Shown here in pieces: positions 45,141 to 53,528 of a stretch of 64,000 bases of DNA; the first letter of the stretch is position 1, and every line of letters starts with the position of its first letter. Below the pieces are notes generated by a model. It saw only the letters and a list, made by a program, of their open reading frames with translations. It was not told the DNA's origin and ran no database searches. The stretch is from Curtobacterium ammoniigenes NBRC 101786. GTDB lineage: Bacteria > Actinomycetota > Actinomycetes > Actinomycetales > Microbacteriaceae. The stretch is from positions 496,001 to 560,000 of the forward strand of contig NZ_BCSV01000001.1 of NCBI RefSeq assembly GCF_001571045.1, in the 5' to 3' direction. The position numbers were made by a program, and so were the translations under genes.

Positions 45141-46436
45141 ATGGGAGAACGAACCGGGACTGACGTCGAGCTCGAGGTCGGGGACATCGCGCATGGTGGG
45201 ATCGCGGTGGCGCGGCTCGACGGTCGCGTGGTCTTCGTCGAAGACGCCATCCCGGGCGAGCGTGTGCGGGCACGCATCACCGACGACCGGAAGCGGTCGT
45301 TCTGGCGCGCGTCCGCGGTCGAGGCGATCGAGCCCAGTCCGCACCGGGTCGAACACGTCTGGTCGGCAGCGTCCATCGATCGCGACCCCGCGGACCGGGC
45401 GGGCGGTGCCGAATTCGGCCACATCGCCCTTGCGCATCAGCGGGCGCTGAAGGCACAGGTGCTCGTCGACGCGTTCGCTCGCTTCGCGCACATGGAGGTC
45501 GAGTCGCTTCCGCGCACCGATGGGCCGCTCGTGCAGGCGGCGCCGGGGGACGAGGACCGCGGGGGCCTCGCCTGGCGGACCCGGGTGCGCCTCCACGTCG
45601 ACGAAACAGGCACGGCAGGGCCGTTCGCGAGCCGGAGCCACCGGGTGATCCCCGTCGCCGATCTGCCGCTCGCGACCGCCGATGTCCAAGCCGTCGCGCC
45701 GCTGCGTCCCTACGCGCTTCCCGGCGTCGCCGTCGTCGATGTCGTGGCACCGGCGCACGCCGACAACGACGAACCGGGAGGCCCGTCCACCGATTCCGGC
45801 GCACGGCTCGTGATCGACGACCAGGCGCCCACGGTGATCACGGAGCAGGTGGGGGACCGGACGTTCCACGTCGATGACACGGGCTTCTGGCAGGTGCACC
45901 GGGCGGCGCCATCGGTGCTCACGGGAGCGATCGGGCGCCTCGTCGACCGCGATCGGCTCGATGAGGACGGGCACCACCTCGATCTCTACGGCGGTGTGGG
46001 CCTGCTGGCTGCGGCGCTGGCGGAGGTGGTGGGGCCGCGTGCGCGGGTGTCAACGATCGAGTCCGCGCCCCGCGCCACCGAGCATGCGCAGGAGAATCTC
46101 GCGGAGTGGGTGGGCGCGCGAGCGGAGACGGCCCGGGTGGATCGTTGGCTCCGTCGGACGCTCGCTGGAGCGAGCCGGACCGAGCGTGAGCGCCTGACCG
46201 CCGGCACGGTCGTGCTCGACCCGCCACGGTCCGGAGCGGGTCGGGAGGTCGTCGAGAGCCTCGTCGAACTCGCGCCGGCGCAAATCGTCTACGTCGCGTG
46301 CGATCCCGTCGCGCTCGCGCGGGATGTCGGCCTCTTCGCCGAGCACGGCTACCGGCTCGACGCGCTCGAGGCACACGACCTGTTCCCGCACACGCACCAT
46401 CTGGAGGCCGTGGCTCGGCTGGTCCCGGCCGCCTGA
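45141..46436 (+). CDS. TRAM-domain class I SAM-dependent RNA m5U methyltransferase
   Basis: The 431-residue protein has an N-terminal TRAM domain (IAHGGIAVARLDGRVVFVED, IPGERVRARITDDRKRSFWR) and a TrmA/RumA-type methyltransferase domain: DDTGFWQVHRAAP, SAM-binding DLYGGVGLLAAAL, LDPPRSGAGR and VACDPVALARD with the catalytic cysteine. It would methylate uridine in rRNA or tRNA. GACCAT ends six bases before the ATG; no ribosome binding site is visible. It separates maf from the carboxylase beta/epsilon genes. Confidence 0.92.
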   Translation: MGERTGTDVELEVGDIAHGGIAVARLDGRVVFVEDAIPGERVRARITDDRKRSFWRASAVEAIEPSPHRVEHVWSAASIDRDPADRAGGAEFGHIALAHQRALKAQVLVDAFARFAHMEVESLPRTDGPLVQAAPGDEDRGGLAWRTRVRLHVDETGTAGPFASRSHRVIPVADLPLATADVQAVAPLRPYALPGVAVVDVVAPAHADNDEPGGPSTDSGARLVIDDQAPTVITEQVGDRTFHVDDTGFWQVHRAAPSVLTGAIGRLVDRDRLDEDGHHLDLYGGVGLLAAALAEVVGPRARVSTIESAPRATEHAQENLAEWVGARAETARVDRWLRRTLAGASRTERERLTAGTVVLDPPRSGAGREVVESLVELAPAQIVYVACDPVALARDVGLFAEHGYRLDALEAHDLFPHTHHLEAVARLVPAA

Positions 46437-46480
46437 GCCGCGCTCCACCCGAGTCGGCCAGCCGCTACAACTCGGACGAC

Positions 46481-46632
46481 CGCCGCGCGGGACGATGGTG
46501 CCGAGTGTCCTCCGAAGTGCAGAGGCGCGATCGTCGGCGACGCCGGCGCCGCGCGGGACGCTGTTGCCGCATGTCCTCCGAACTGCGGACGCGCGATCGT
46601 CGGCGACGTCGGCGCTGCTCGGTACGATGGTG
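46481..46632. repeat. 66-bp direct repeat (2.3 copies) in the promoter region of the response regulator gene
   Basis: Copies at 46481-46546 and 46547-46612 share about 85% of bases, both beginning CGCCGCGCGGGACG and including GCGCGATCGTCGGCGACG. A partial third copy starts at 46613 (CGCTGCTCGGTACGATGGTG). Only the last copy has TACGAT, a good -10 hexamer; the equivalent in copy 1 is GACGAT and in copy 2 GACGCT. Confidence 0.88.
46623..46628 (+). promoter_or_regulatory. -10 element of the response regulator / kinase operon
   Basis: TACGAT lies in the truncated third repeat copy, about 45 bases before the GTG start at 46675, leaving an untranslated leader with a ribosome binding site. Confidence 0.5.
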
Positions 46633-46674
46633 AGGCGGCCGCAGCGCGTCCGCGCGTGAGCAGGAGAGGGCACC

Positions 46675-47379
46675 GTGGCAGCAGAGCCGAGCGGCAGCAC
46701 GGACGTGACCGATCCGGACCATCGGCCGGTCCGCGTGGCGATCGTCGATGATCACGAGTCCGTGCGGCTCGGGATTCAGGCGGCGTGTCAGAACGAGGGG
46801 TTCCAGGTCGTGCTCACCGCCGCGAGCGTTCCCGACTACCTCGCGCAGCTCGCCGGACGAGAGGTCGACGTCGTCGTGCTCGACCTGTCCCTCGGCGACG
46901 GCAGCACCGTGACGGAGAACGTGAAGCGCGTGCAGGGAACCGGCGCAGCCGTCCTCGTGCATAGCATCGCGGACCGGGTCGCCAGCGTCCGGGAGGCGCT
47001 CGCCGCTGGTGCGGCGGGAGTGATTCCGAAGTCTTCCGCCACCAAGACGGTCATGGCGGCCGTCGCCACGGTCGCGCGGGGCGACGTCTTGAACAATCTC
47101 GAATGGGCCTCGGCGATCGACGCAGACCGCGACTTCGCGAAGGCGCAGCTTGGGCGTCGGGAACGCGAGATTCTGCACCTCTACGCGTCGGGCCTCCCGT
47201 TGAAGCTCGCTGCGCAGCAGCTCGGGATCGGCTACTCGACAGCGCGCGAGTATCTCGATCGCATCCGCGTGAAGTATGTCGAGGTCGGCCGCCCAGCACC
47301 GACGAAGGTCGACTTGCTCCGACGCGCGGTGGAAGACGGCATCCTTCCGGGCCTCGACACCGATGGTGATGGCCGCTGA
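46675..47379 (+). CDS. NarL/LuxR-like response regulator
   Basis: The 234-residue protein has a receiver domain (VAIVDDHESVRLGIQAACQ, phosphorylated aspartate in VVVLDLSLGDGS, lysine in VIPKSSA) and a C-terminal helix-turn-helix (LGRREREILHLYASGLPLKL, GIGYSTAREYLDRIRVKY). The HTH resembles LuxR/NarL-type domains, although its spacing around GIGYSTAREYL is somewhat divergent. CAGGAGAGGG precedes the GTG. The kinase gene overlaps its end, so the two form an operon with the third gene. Confidence 0.92.
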   Translation: MAAEPSGSTDVTDPDHRPVRVAIVDDHESVRLGIQAACQNEGFQVVLTAASVPDYLAQLAGREVDVVVLDLSLGDGSTVTENVKRVQGTGAAVLVHSIADRVASVREALAAGAAGVIPKSSATKTVMAAVATVARGDVLNNLEWASAIDADRDFAKAQLGRREREILHLYASGLPLKLAAQQLGIGYSTAREYLDRIRVKYVEVGRPAPTKVDLLRRAVEDGILPGLDTDGDGR

Positions 47380-48640
47380 CCACCTGCCCTTCGGGCAGGA
47401 TCCGGCGCGCGGCGTTCGCGCGCCGATCACACAGGCGACGATGGACCGCGCGTTCGCGATCCTGCTCGCCGTCGCGGCCATCGGCTTCAGCGCGACGACG
47501 GTGCCGCTCGTCCTCGCGCAACTCCACGCGCTCGACCCGATCGCGGGCCCCGTCAGCGCGACGATCGTCGGCGCGTCGATCATCTTCATCGCGGTCGGCG
47601 CAGTGTTCCAGCGGGTGGCGCGCATCGCGCAGGTGGTGCACGCCGTCGTGTTTCTCGCCTGCTTGATCGCGTGGCCGCTGATCGCTCCGCACGGGCTCCC
47701 CGCAGGGCAGGTGCCCTGGCCGTGGTGGCTCTGCAACGTCGCCACGATCGCGGCAGCCATGGGACTGTCGCAGTGGGGCGCAGCCGCCTATACGGTGCTC
47801 ATTCCCCTCGTCTACGCGATCATCCGGGTGCTGCCGTCCGGCGGCGGCGTTGCGGGGGTGCGAGCGTCGCTCGACGCCGTCTACATCATGATCCTCGGTG
47901 GTGCCGCGCTGGTGCTCATCGTTGTGCTCAGGCGCGCAGCCTCCTCGGTCGACCGTGCGCAGGCGACAGCCGTCGCGCGGTACGCGCGCGCGATACGCGA
48001 GCACGCGACGGAGCTCGAACGCGTCCAGGTCGATGCGATCGTGCATGACAGCGTGTTGACGACGCTGCTCAGCGCGGCTCGGGCGGATACGCCCGAGGCT
48101 CAGGGGCTTGCGGCGTCCATGGCGCAGAAGGCGATCGAGCATCTCGACGCTGCGACGCGAGACGCTGACGATGATGCGCCGGTGACGGTCGAGTCGATCC
48201 GCTGTCGCATTGCTGCCGATATCGACGACCTCGCGGCGCCCTTCGCCCTCCGCGTCTCGGCGCCGGGCGCGCTGACAGTCCCGGCCCCGGTGGCCGACGC
48301 CCTCGTGTCGGCGACGGTCCAAGCCGCGGTCAACAGCGTTCAGCACGCCGGCCCGACGGCCGTCCGTCGCACCATCGCCGTTGAGCCCTGGCATGCGGAC
48401 GGCATCCTCGTCGAGGTCGCCGACGACGGGATCGGGTTCGATGTGGAACAGGTGCCCGCCGCGCGTCTGGGCGTGCGACGTTCGATCGTCGAGCGGGTCG
48501 CCATGGTCGGAGGGTCGGTTCGCGTCCTGAGCGCGCCGGGCGCGGGGACCCGGGTGGTGCTGCGCTGGTCGACAGACCTTGCGGAGTCCGCCGATGCTTC
48601 CGGCACCGACACGCTGCCAACCGAGGCCGGCGTCGTATGA
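47363..48640 (+). CDS. Membrane sensor histidine kinase with HATPase domain
   Basis: The 425-residue protein has six predicted membrane helices in its first ~200 residues with almost no extracytoplasmic loops, then a cytoplasmic kinase. The phosphoacceptor is probably the histidine in AIVHDSVLTTLLSAAR. The ATP-binding domain has ATVQAAVNSVQHAG (N box) and VADDGIGFD (G1 box), with a final APGAGTRVVLRW. This type is common in NarL-type systems sensing from within the membrane. ATG at 47363 or 47369 and GTG at 47366 are alternative starts, all overlapping the regulator gene. Confidence 0.9.
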   Translation: MVMAADHLPFGQDPARGVRAPITQATMDRAFAILLAVAAIGFSATTVPLVLAQLHALDPIAGPVSATIVGASIIFIAVGAVFQRVARIAQVVHAVVFLACLIAWPLIAPHGLPAGQVPWPWWLCNVATIAAAMGLSQWGAAAYTVLIPLVYAIIRVLPSGGGVAGVRASLDAVYIMILGGAALVLIVVLRRAASSVDRAQATAVARYARAIREHATELERVQVDAIVHDSVLTTLLSAARADTPEAQGLAASMAQKAIEHLDAATRDADDDAPVTVESIRCRIAADIDDLAAPFALRVSAPGALTVPAPVADALVSATVQAAVNSVQHAGPTAVRRTIAVEPWHADGILVEVADDGIGFDVEQVPAARLGVRRSIVERVAMVGGSVRVLSAPGAGTRVVLRWSTDLAESADASGTDTLPTEAGVV

Positions 48641-49698
48641 GGGTCTCCGTCCCGGCGAACATCGCCACCGCGCTCGCGGCGGTCTTCTCGCTCTACCACC
48701 TCGTCCTGGCGACCACGTCGCTCTCGCAGGTGCACCAAGTGGTCCCGGTCATCGCGTGCATGCTGCTCTACGCCGGCGCGACTGCCGTCGCGCTCCTCAC
48801 CCCGGGGCATGTGCTCCGCGTATGGGCGGCATGCGCAGCGCTCGCGACCGCGTTCGCGATCCCGCTGGTCATTGCGCCGCAACTGCCGAAGCACATCGGC
48901 ACCAACAGTTACGTCACGTGGTACATCGCGGCCATCGGTACGCTCATGGTGATCCTCGCGGTCCGACAGCGCACCGCGTTCGCGTGGGTCGGGGTGGCGT
49001 TTCTTGCGGCGCACACCGTGCTCTGGGCGGGCCCCGGCGCGCTCGGCACACTCGGTGTCATCGGGAGCGTGGCGTGGGTGGCGATCGCGACCGCGTTCGC
49101 CTATGCGGTGAACCGTGCGACGCGCATCACCCGCGACTTCGTCGCCGCGGAGCAGGAGACCGCCGACTGGCAGGCCGCGCAGGACGCGCATGTCTTCGAA
49201 CGGCAGTTCCGCCTCGAGCAGACCACGCGGATGGCATTGCCAATGTTGCAGCAGATCATCGTCGAGCGGGGCGCGCTGTCCGACGACGAGCGGGCGGAGT
49301 GCCTCCGGCTCGAGCAGGCGATCCGTGACGAGATTCGCGGCAGAAGCCTGCTCTCGGACGACGTCCGGCGCCAGGTTCGCGTGCTGCGACGTGCGGGCGC
49401 GACCGTCCAACTCCACGACGACGGCGGCCTCGAAGACGTCGAACCCGACGATCTCGCACGCATTCATTCGCGCCTCGCGGCAGCCCTACAGGAGGCCGAG
49501 GGCTCGGACACGGTGATCGTGCGAACCGTGCAGGGCGGTGCGGAGGCGGCGGTCACCGTCGTGGGACTCCGTCTCGACACGGAGGCGAGCGAGTCCGCCG
49601 CGCTCGGCATCGAGGACGACGATGACGACGATGCCGGTGAGTCCGTCGTCGTCTGGCTGGAGATTCCGCGGCGGGAACAGCCGGCAGTCCAGGCCTGA
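48637..49698 (+). CDS. Six-helix membrane protein with degenerate kinase-like C-terminus
   Basis: The 353-residue protein repeats the layout of the kinase before it: six membrane helices (from ATALAAVFSLYHLVLA to SVAWVAIATAFAYAV) then ~170 cytoplasmic residues. No phosphoacceptor histidine in an H-box and no N, G1 or G2 ATP-binding motifs are visible. RLEQAIRDEIRGRSLLSDDV and a final ESVVVWLEIPR have the look of decayed DHp and HATPase edges, and a run of six aspartates precedes the end. ATGA overlap with the kinase gene shows tight coupling. Likely a signalling partner without kinase activity (inference). Confidence 0.8.
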   Translation: MRVSVPANIATALAAVFSLYHLVLATTSLSQVHQVVPVIACMLLYAGATAVALLTPGHVLRVWAACAALATAFAIPLVIAPQLPKHIGTNSYVTWYIAAIGTLMVILAVRQRTAFAWVGVAFLAAHTVLWAGPGALGTLGVIGSVAWVAIATAFAYAVNRATRITRDFVAAEQETADWQAAQDAHVFERQFRLEQTTRMALPMLQQIIVERGALSDDERAECLRLEQAIRDEIRGRSLLSDDVRRQVRVLRRAGATVQLHDDGGLEDVEPDDLARIHSRLAAALQEAEGSDTVIVRTVQGGAEAAVTVVGLRLDTEASESAALGIEDDDDDDAGESVVVWLEIPRREQPAVQA

Positions 49699-49771
49699 AC
49701 CGCCAGACCTGCACGCTGCTCCGCATCCGGAGGCCAGCAGTCCGATCGTGTTCCGCAGGCAGAAATGGAAT

Positions 49772-49800
49772 CGGGGCCGGCTGCTTGGCAGCCGGCCCCG
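49772..49800 (+). terminator. Strong hairpin after the signalling operon
   Basis: CGGGGCCGGCTGC at 49772-49784 pairs perfectly with 49788-49800 around a TTG loop. It lies 74 bases after the last gene of the trio and is the best terminator candidate for it. Confidence 0.75.
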
Positions 49801-49810
49801 TCACAACCCC

Positions 49811-49845
49811 GAGTCAGGGCGACAACCCGAATATCGCCCTGACTC
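49811..49845. terminator. Second perfect hairpin, possible opposite-strand terminator
   Basis: GAGTCAGGGCGA at 49811-49822 and its perfect complement at 49834-49845 enclose an 11-base loop. It lies ten bases after the first hairpin and could stop transcription arriving from the carboxylase genes on the minus strand. Confidence 0.55.
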
Positions 49846-50114
49846 GTATCCGGATGGGAGCGTCGTACCCTAGTCAGCCACCATCCGGCGATGAACCTCA
49901 GAGTTGAGAAACACCGAACACAGATAATGATGCCGATTCGTCGAGTGCGCCGCAGTCGTCATTTAGGGGGACAAACTATCTTCGGTCCACTATTCGTTGT
50001 CCCACGTCCGAGGGGAGACCGTTCCGTCGCTCCGCGCAGAATCGGGAGATCGACGCCTGCGGACGAACTCAGTGATCCCTGAGGTGTCCTCGCAAGGGGG
50101 GACACCGGGGTACA
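49846..50114. other. AT-richer intergenic stretch between convergent operons
   Basis: This region, together with 49699-49845, makes a 416-bp gap without a supported gene. From about 49880 to 50005 it is visibly richer in A and T than the rest of the window. GGGACAA at 49968-49974 and TTGTCCC at 49997-50003 form an inverted repeat enclosing TATCTT. An open frame of 63 codons from 49891 has no recognisable product and no ribosome binding site. Confidence 0.5.
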
Positions 50115-50366
50115 TCAGGCCGATCGGAACGAGTGCACCCAGGCGTGCGGACCGACCGGGAGCGGCCGTCGCAGCCCACGAGCCGACGCGTTCCACGCGG
50201 CGCGTGCGTCGCCATCGTCCACAGTGTGGCGTTCCGATTCCCACGCGAGCTGCGCGGCCTGGAGCACGGCGATGACCGCGGCGAGTTCATCCGGCGTCGG
50301 TGAGCCGGCCACGACGCGGAGGCCAGCATCGTGAGATTCGAGCTCGGGCAGCGGTGGAGTGCTCAC
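50115..50366 (-). CDS. accE: Acyl-CoA carboxylase epsilon subunit
   Basis: The 83-residue protein has the epsilon-subunit core [20 protein letters not shown] followed by [20 protein letters not shown] and a basic, Trp-containing end (WVHSFRSA). Epsilon subunits are small actinobacterial proteins that tighten the association of alpha and beta carboxylase subunits. Its start overlaps the beta-subunit stop by four bases. Symbol by analogy with other actinobacteria. Confidence 0.85.
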   Translation of the reverse strand: MSTPPLPELESHDAGLRVVAGSPTPDELAAVIAVLQAAQLAWESERHTVDDGDARAAWNASARGLRRPLPVGPHAWVHSFRSA

Positions 50367-51958
50367 AGCGGAATGTTCCCGTGCTTCTTCGGCGGCAGCG
50401 CCGCCCGCTTCCCGCGGAGGGCCCGCAGTGCCTTGATCACCGCGACGCGCGTCGCGTGCGGCTGAATGATGCCGTCGAGCTCGCCGCGCTCCGCGGCAAG
50501 GTACGGTGACGCCACGTTGTAGAGGTACTCGTTGGCGAGACGGCTGCGGACCGCCTGCACATCCTCACCGGCCTCCTCCGCACGGCGAATCTCGGAGCGG
50601 TACAGGATGTTGACCGCTCCCTGGCCACCCATCACGGCGATCTCGGCCGTCGGCCACGCCAGGTTGATGTCCGCGCCGAGCTGCTTCGACCCCATCACGA
50701 TGTACGCGCCGCCATACGCCTTGCGCGTGATCACGGTGACGAGCGGCACCGTCGCCTCGGCGTAGGCGTACAGGAGCTTCGCCCCGCGGCGGATCACACC
50801 CGTCCACTCCTGGTCAGTGCCGGGCAGATAGCCGGGCACATCGACCAGCGTCAGAATCGGGATGCCGAACGCGTCGCAGAAGCGAACGAAGCGCGCCGCC
50901 TTCTCGCCGGCGTCGATATTGAGCGTTCCGGCCATCGACTTCGGCTGGTTCGCGATGATGCCGACGCTGCGGCCCTCGACGCGGCCGAAGCCGACGATGA
51001 TGTTCGGCGCGAACAGTGGCTGCACCTCGAGGAAGTCCGCTTCGTCGACGAGGTGCTCGATGATCGTCATCACGTCGTACGGCTGATTCGTCGAGTCCGG
51101 GATGACCGTATCGAGGTCGCGGTCGGCGTCGGTGGTCTCGAGCTCGGGGGCGACGTCGTAGGCGGTCGTGTCCGAGAGGTTGTTGTCCGGCAGGAAGCCG
51201 ACGAGTGACCGCGCGTAGTCGAGCGCATCGTTCTCGTCATCCGCCAGATAGTGCGACACACCGGACACCGCGTTGTGGGTCTGGGCGCCGCCGAGTTCCT
51301 CGAACCCGACGTCCTCGCCGGTCACCGTCTTGATGACGTCCGGGCCGGTCACGAACATGTGACTGGTCTTGTCGACCATGATCACGAAATCGGTGAGGGC
51401 CGGGGAGTAGACGGCTCCGCCCGCCGCCGGGCCCATGATGATCGAGATCTGCGGGATGACACCGGAGGCCGCGGTATTGAGACGGAAGATCTCGCCGTAC
51501 TTGCCCAGGGCGACCACGCCCTCCTGGATCCGCGCGCCACCCGAGTCGAGAATGCCGATGATCGGCACCCCCGTCTTCAGCGCGTGCTGCATGATCTTCA
51601 CGATCTTCTCGCCGGCGACCTCGCCGAGCGAGCCGCCGAACACCGTGAAGTCCTGCGCGTACACCGCGACCTGGCGCCCATGGATCGTGCCCACGCCGAT
51701 GACGACCGCGTCCCCGTAGGGACGTTTGGCATCCATGCCGAATGCATGGGTGCGGTGGCGGACGAACTCGTCGAATTCCACGAACGAGTTCGGGTCGAGG
51801 AGGGCGTCGATGCGCTCCCGTGCCGTCATCTTGCCCTTGGCGTGCTGCTTCTCGATCGCCGCTTCGCCGGCGGCGGTGACCGCCTCGTGATAGCGGTTGC
51901 GCAGATCGGCGAGCCGACCGGCGGTGGTTGCGAGATCAGGGGTGTCCGCGGAAGTCAC
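50363..51958 (-). CDS. accD: Acyl-CoA carboxylase beta subunit (carboxyltransferase)
   Basis: The 531-residue protein is a propionyl/acetyl-CoA carboxyltransferase: [56 protein letters not shown] in the N-terminal crotonase-like domain and [29 protein letters not shown] in the C-terminal one. It transfers the carboxyl group from biotin on the alpha subunit to the acyl-CoA. The full-length two-domain form matches AccD/PccB types. TAGGGT lies six bases before the GTG, and birA is divergent, with 74 bases between. Confidence 0.96.
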   Translation of the reverse strand: MTSADTPDLATTAGRLADLRNRYHEAVTAAGEAAIEKQHAKGKMTARERIDALLDPNSFVEFDEFVRHRTHAFGMDAKRPYGDAVVIGVGTIHGRQVAVYAQDFTVFGGSLGEVAGEKIVKIMQHALKTGVPIIGILDSGGARIQEGVVALGKYGEIFRLNTAASGVIPQISIIMGPAAGGAVYSPALTDFVIMVDKTSHMFVTGPDVIKTVTGEDVGFEELGGAQTHNAVSGVSHYLADDENDALDYARSLVGFLPDNNLSDTTAYDVAPELETTDADRDLDTVIPDSTNQPYDVMTIIEHLVDEADFLEVQPLFAPNIIVGFGRVEGRSVGIIANQPKSMAGTLNIDAGEKAARFVRFCDAFGIPILTLVDVPGYLPGTDQEWTGVIRRGAKLLYAYAEATVPLVTVITRKAYGGAYIVMGSKQLGADINLAWPTAEIAVMGGQGAVNILYRSEIRRAEEAGEDVQAVRSRLANEYLYNVASPYLAAERGELDGIIQPHATRVAVIKALRALRGKRAALPPKKHGNIPL

Positions 51959-51964
51959 CCGCTC

Positions 51965-51970
51965 ACCCTA
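51965..51970 (-). promoter_or_regulatory. -10 element of the carboxylase beta/epsilon operon
   Basis: On the minus strand TAGGGT ends exactly six bases before the GTG at 51958, predicting a leaderless mRNA. Confidence 0.55.
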
Positions 51971-52019
51971 CCGGCGCGCTCCGCGGCGATCCGTTGGAGA
52001 GTTCCTCCTGTGCGCGCCG

Positions 52020-52025
52020 TACATT
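52020..52025 (+). promoter_or_regulatory. -10 element of birA
   Basis: TACATT ends seven bases before the ATG at 52033. It is divergent from the carboxylase promoter 50 bases away. Confidence 0.5.
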
Positions 52026-52032
52026 TGCGTAC

Positions 52033-52890
52033 ATGTCCTCCGAACCCGGAACCGCGGTCGATCGTCCGTCGCACGACGGCTTCGTACGCTGCGCAGCTGC
52101 CGGAATCGAGCTCCGCGTCGTCGACCGAACCGGATCGACGAACGCTGACCTGCTGGCCGTCGCGACCGAGACCGATCACCTCGCCGTTCTCGCGACGCTG
52201 GACCAGCGGGCGGGCCGGGGACGGCTCGACCGAACGTGGGTGGCGCCTCCCGGGCAGACGCTCGCGGTGAGCGTGCTCGTGCGCCAGTCGATGGCCACCG
52301 CGTCCGGTTGGCTGCCGCTCATCGCCGGCGCGGCGATGCGGGACGCCATCGTCGCCGTCGTGCATCCGACTCGTGCGGTCCAGCTGAAATGGCCGAACGA
52401 CGTGCTGATCGAGGGTCGCAAGGTGAGCGGCATCCTCTGTCAGGTCGCTGCCGACGGCTCCGTCGTTGTCGGCGCTGGCGTGAACCTCACCATCCCGCGC
52501 GACGCGCTTCCCACCGATGCCTCGACCTCCCTCTCACTCGAGGGGGCTGCTCCGCGGGCCAGCGCCGGAAGCGCGGCGGGTGACGGCGACGGTGAATCCG
52601 CGCAGGAACTCGCCGACCGCGTTCTCGTGCGCTTTCACGGAGCGTTGGCCGCGATGGTCGCAGCGCTCGCCGATGGGCCGGGCGCAGCGGACGCGGTCAG
52701 GACGCGCGTTCGCGATGCCTGCGGAACCCTCGGTCAGACGGTCCGCGTCGAGCTTCCCGACGGGAGCGATCTCGTTGGACAGGCCGTCGGAATCGACGAC
52801 GGCGGACGGCTCGTGGTGACGGACGCGTCGTCCGCGAGCGGGTTCACAGCCGTCTCAGCGGGAGACGTCACGCACCTCCGGTATGCATGA
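52033..52890 (+). CDS. birA: Biotin-[acetyl-CoA-carboxylase] ligase
   Basis: The 285-residue protein has the ligase core: VDRTGSTNADLLA, QRAGRGRLDRTWVAP (biotinyl-AMP loop), KWPNDVLIEGRKVSGILCQ and a C-terminal SH3-like domain (VELPDGSDLVGQAVGIDD). No N-terminal helix-turn-helix precedes the catalytic domain, so this is a class I ligase without repressor function. It would biotinylate the lysine in EAMKM of the nearby alpha subunit. The next gene starts within its end. Confidence 0.94.
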   Translation: MSSEPGTAVDRPSHDGFVRCAAAGIELRVVDRTGSTNADLLAVATETDHLAVLATLDQRAGRGRLDRTWVAPPGQTLAVSVLVRQSMATASGWLPLIAGAAMRDAIVAVVHPTRAVQLKWPNDVLIEGRKVSGILCQVAADGSVVVGAGVNLTIPRDALPTDASTSLSLEGAAPRASAGSAAGDGDGESAQELADRVLVRFHGALAAMVAALADGPGAADAVRTRVRDACGTLGQTVRVELPDGSDLVGQAVGIDDGGRLVVTDASSASGFTAVSAGDVTHLRYA

Positions 52891-53428
52891 CATCGTGACG
52901 GACGATCAACTGCCGCCGCCGGGGGAGCGGGTGATCGCCCGGCTCCGTCCGCATGCTCGCCGACTCGTCCGTCCGTCGCTGTTCGTCATCGTCGTGGTCG
53001 GAGCGGGCGGCGCCGGATTCGGGGTCTTCCAAGCCCAGCTCGCGTGGCTGAACGTGGTCATCGCCGCGCTTGTCGCCTTCTTCGTCGTCGTGGGTGGACT
53101 CATGCCGCTCCTCCGATGGCTTGGTCAGCGGTACGTCGTGACAACCCGCCGGCTCGTCGTGGTGCACGGTCTCGGGACCCGCACGCGTCAGGAGCTCCTG
53201 CATGCGCGGGGGTACGACGTGACGGTGCGCCGGCGCGGTCTGCAGGGCATCTTCCGGACCGGCGACGTCCTCGTGTTCCCCGGCGAGGATCCACCGATCG
53301 TCATGCGGGACGTGCCCTCCGCGGACCTCGTCGTGGCGGTCCTCCACGATCTCGTAGAGGCGCATGCCGCGCGCCGCGGGCCGTCCGGTCCGAGCTGGGA
53401 GCAGATCCTCCGCGGGCCGAACCGGTAG
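52883..53428 (+). CDS. PH-domain (bPH2-like) membrane protein
   Basis: The 181-residue protein has two membrane helices at about residues 31-52 (SLFVIVVVGAGGAGFGVF) and 55-78, followed by a bacterial PH-like domain (RYVVTTRRLVVVHGLGTRTR, EDPPIVMRDVPSADLVV). It overlaps birA by eight bases, so it is translated from the same message. Proteins of this kind are frequent beside birA and purK in actinobacteria; function is unknown. Confidence 0.85.
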   Translation: MHDIVTDDQLPPPGERVIARLRPHARRLVRPSLFVIVVVGAGGAGFGVFQAQLAWLNVVIAALVAFFVVVGGLMPLLRWLGQRYVVTTRRLVVVHGLGTRTRQELLHARGYDVTVRRRGLQGIFRTGDVLVFPGEDPPIVMRDVPSADLVVAVLHDLVEAHAARRGPSGPSWEQILRGPNR

Positions 53429-53516
53429 CGCCGACGCTCGTCGGCACGATGCCGTGAGCCCCGTTCGCAGGTCGGGCTGGCTCGAACCATTGCCCCGATC
53501 CGATCGTTCCGTTCGT

Positions 53517-53522
53517 TAGGTT
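53517..53522 (+). promoter_or_regulatory. -10 element of the UDP-glucose dehydrogenase gene
   Basis: TAGGTT ends exactly six bases before the GTG at 53529, predicting a leaderless transcript. Confidence 0.55.
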
Positions 53523-53528
53523 GGTCGG

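Noticed and set aside
49891..50082. 63-codon gene in the AT-richer gap
   Set aside because: No ribosome binding site, no leaderless-type -10 spacing, strongly basic product without similarity; retained only as part of the intergenic description.
45127..50114. Mobile genetic element
   Set aside because: No transposase, integrase, tRNA target, or terminal inverted repeats are visible; insertion by an element is not supported beyond altered gene order.
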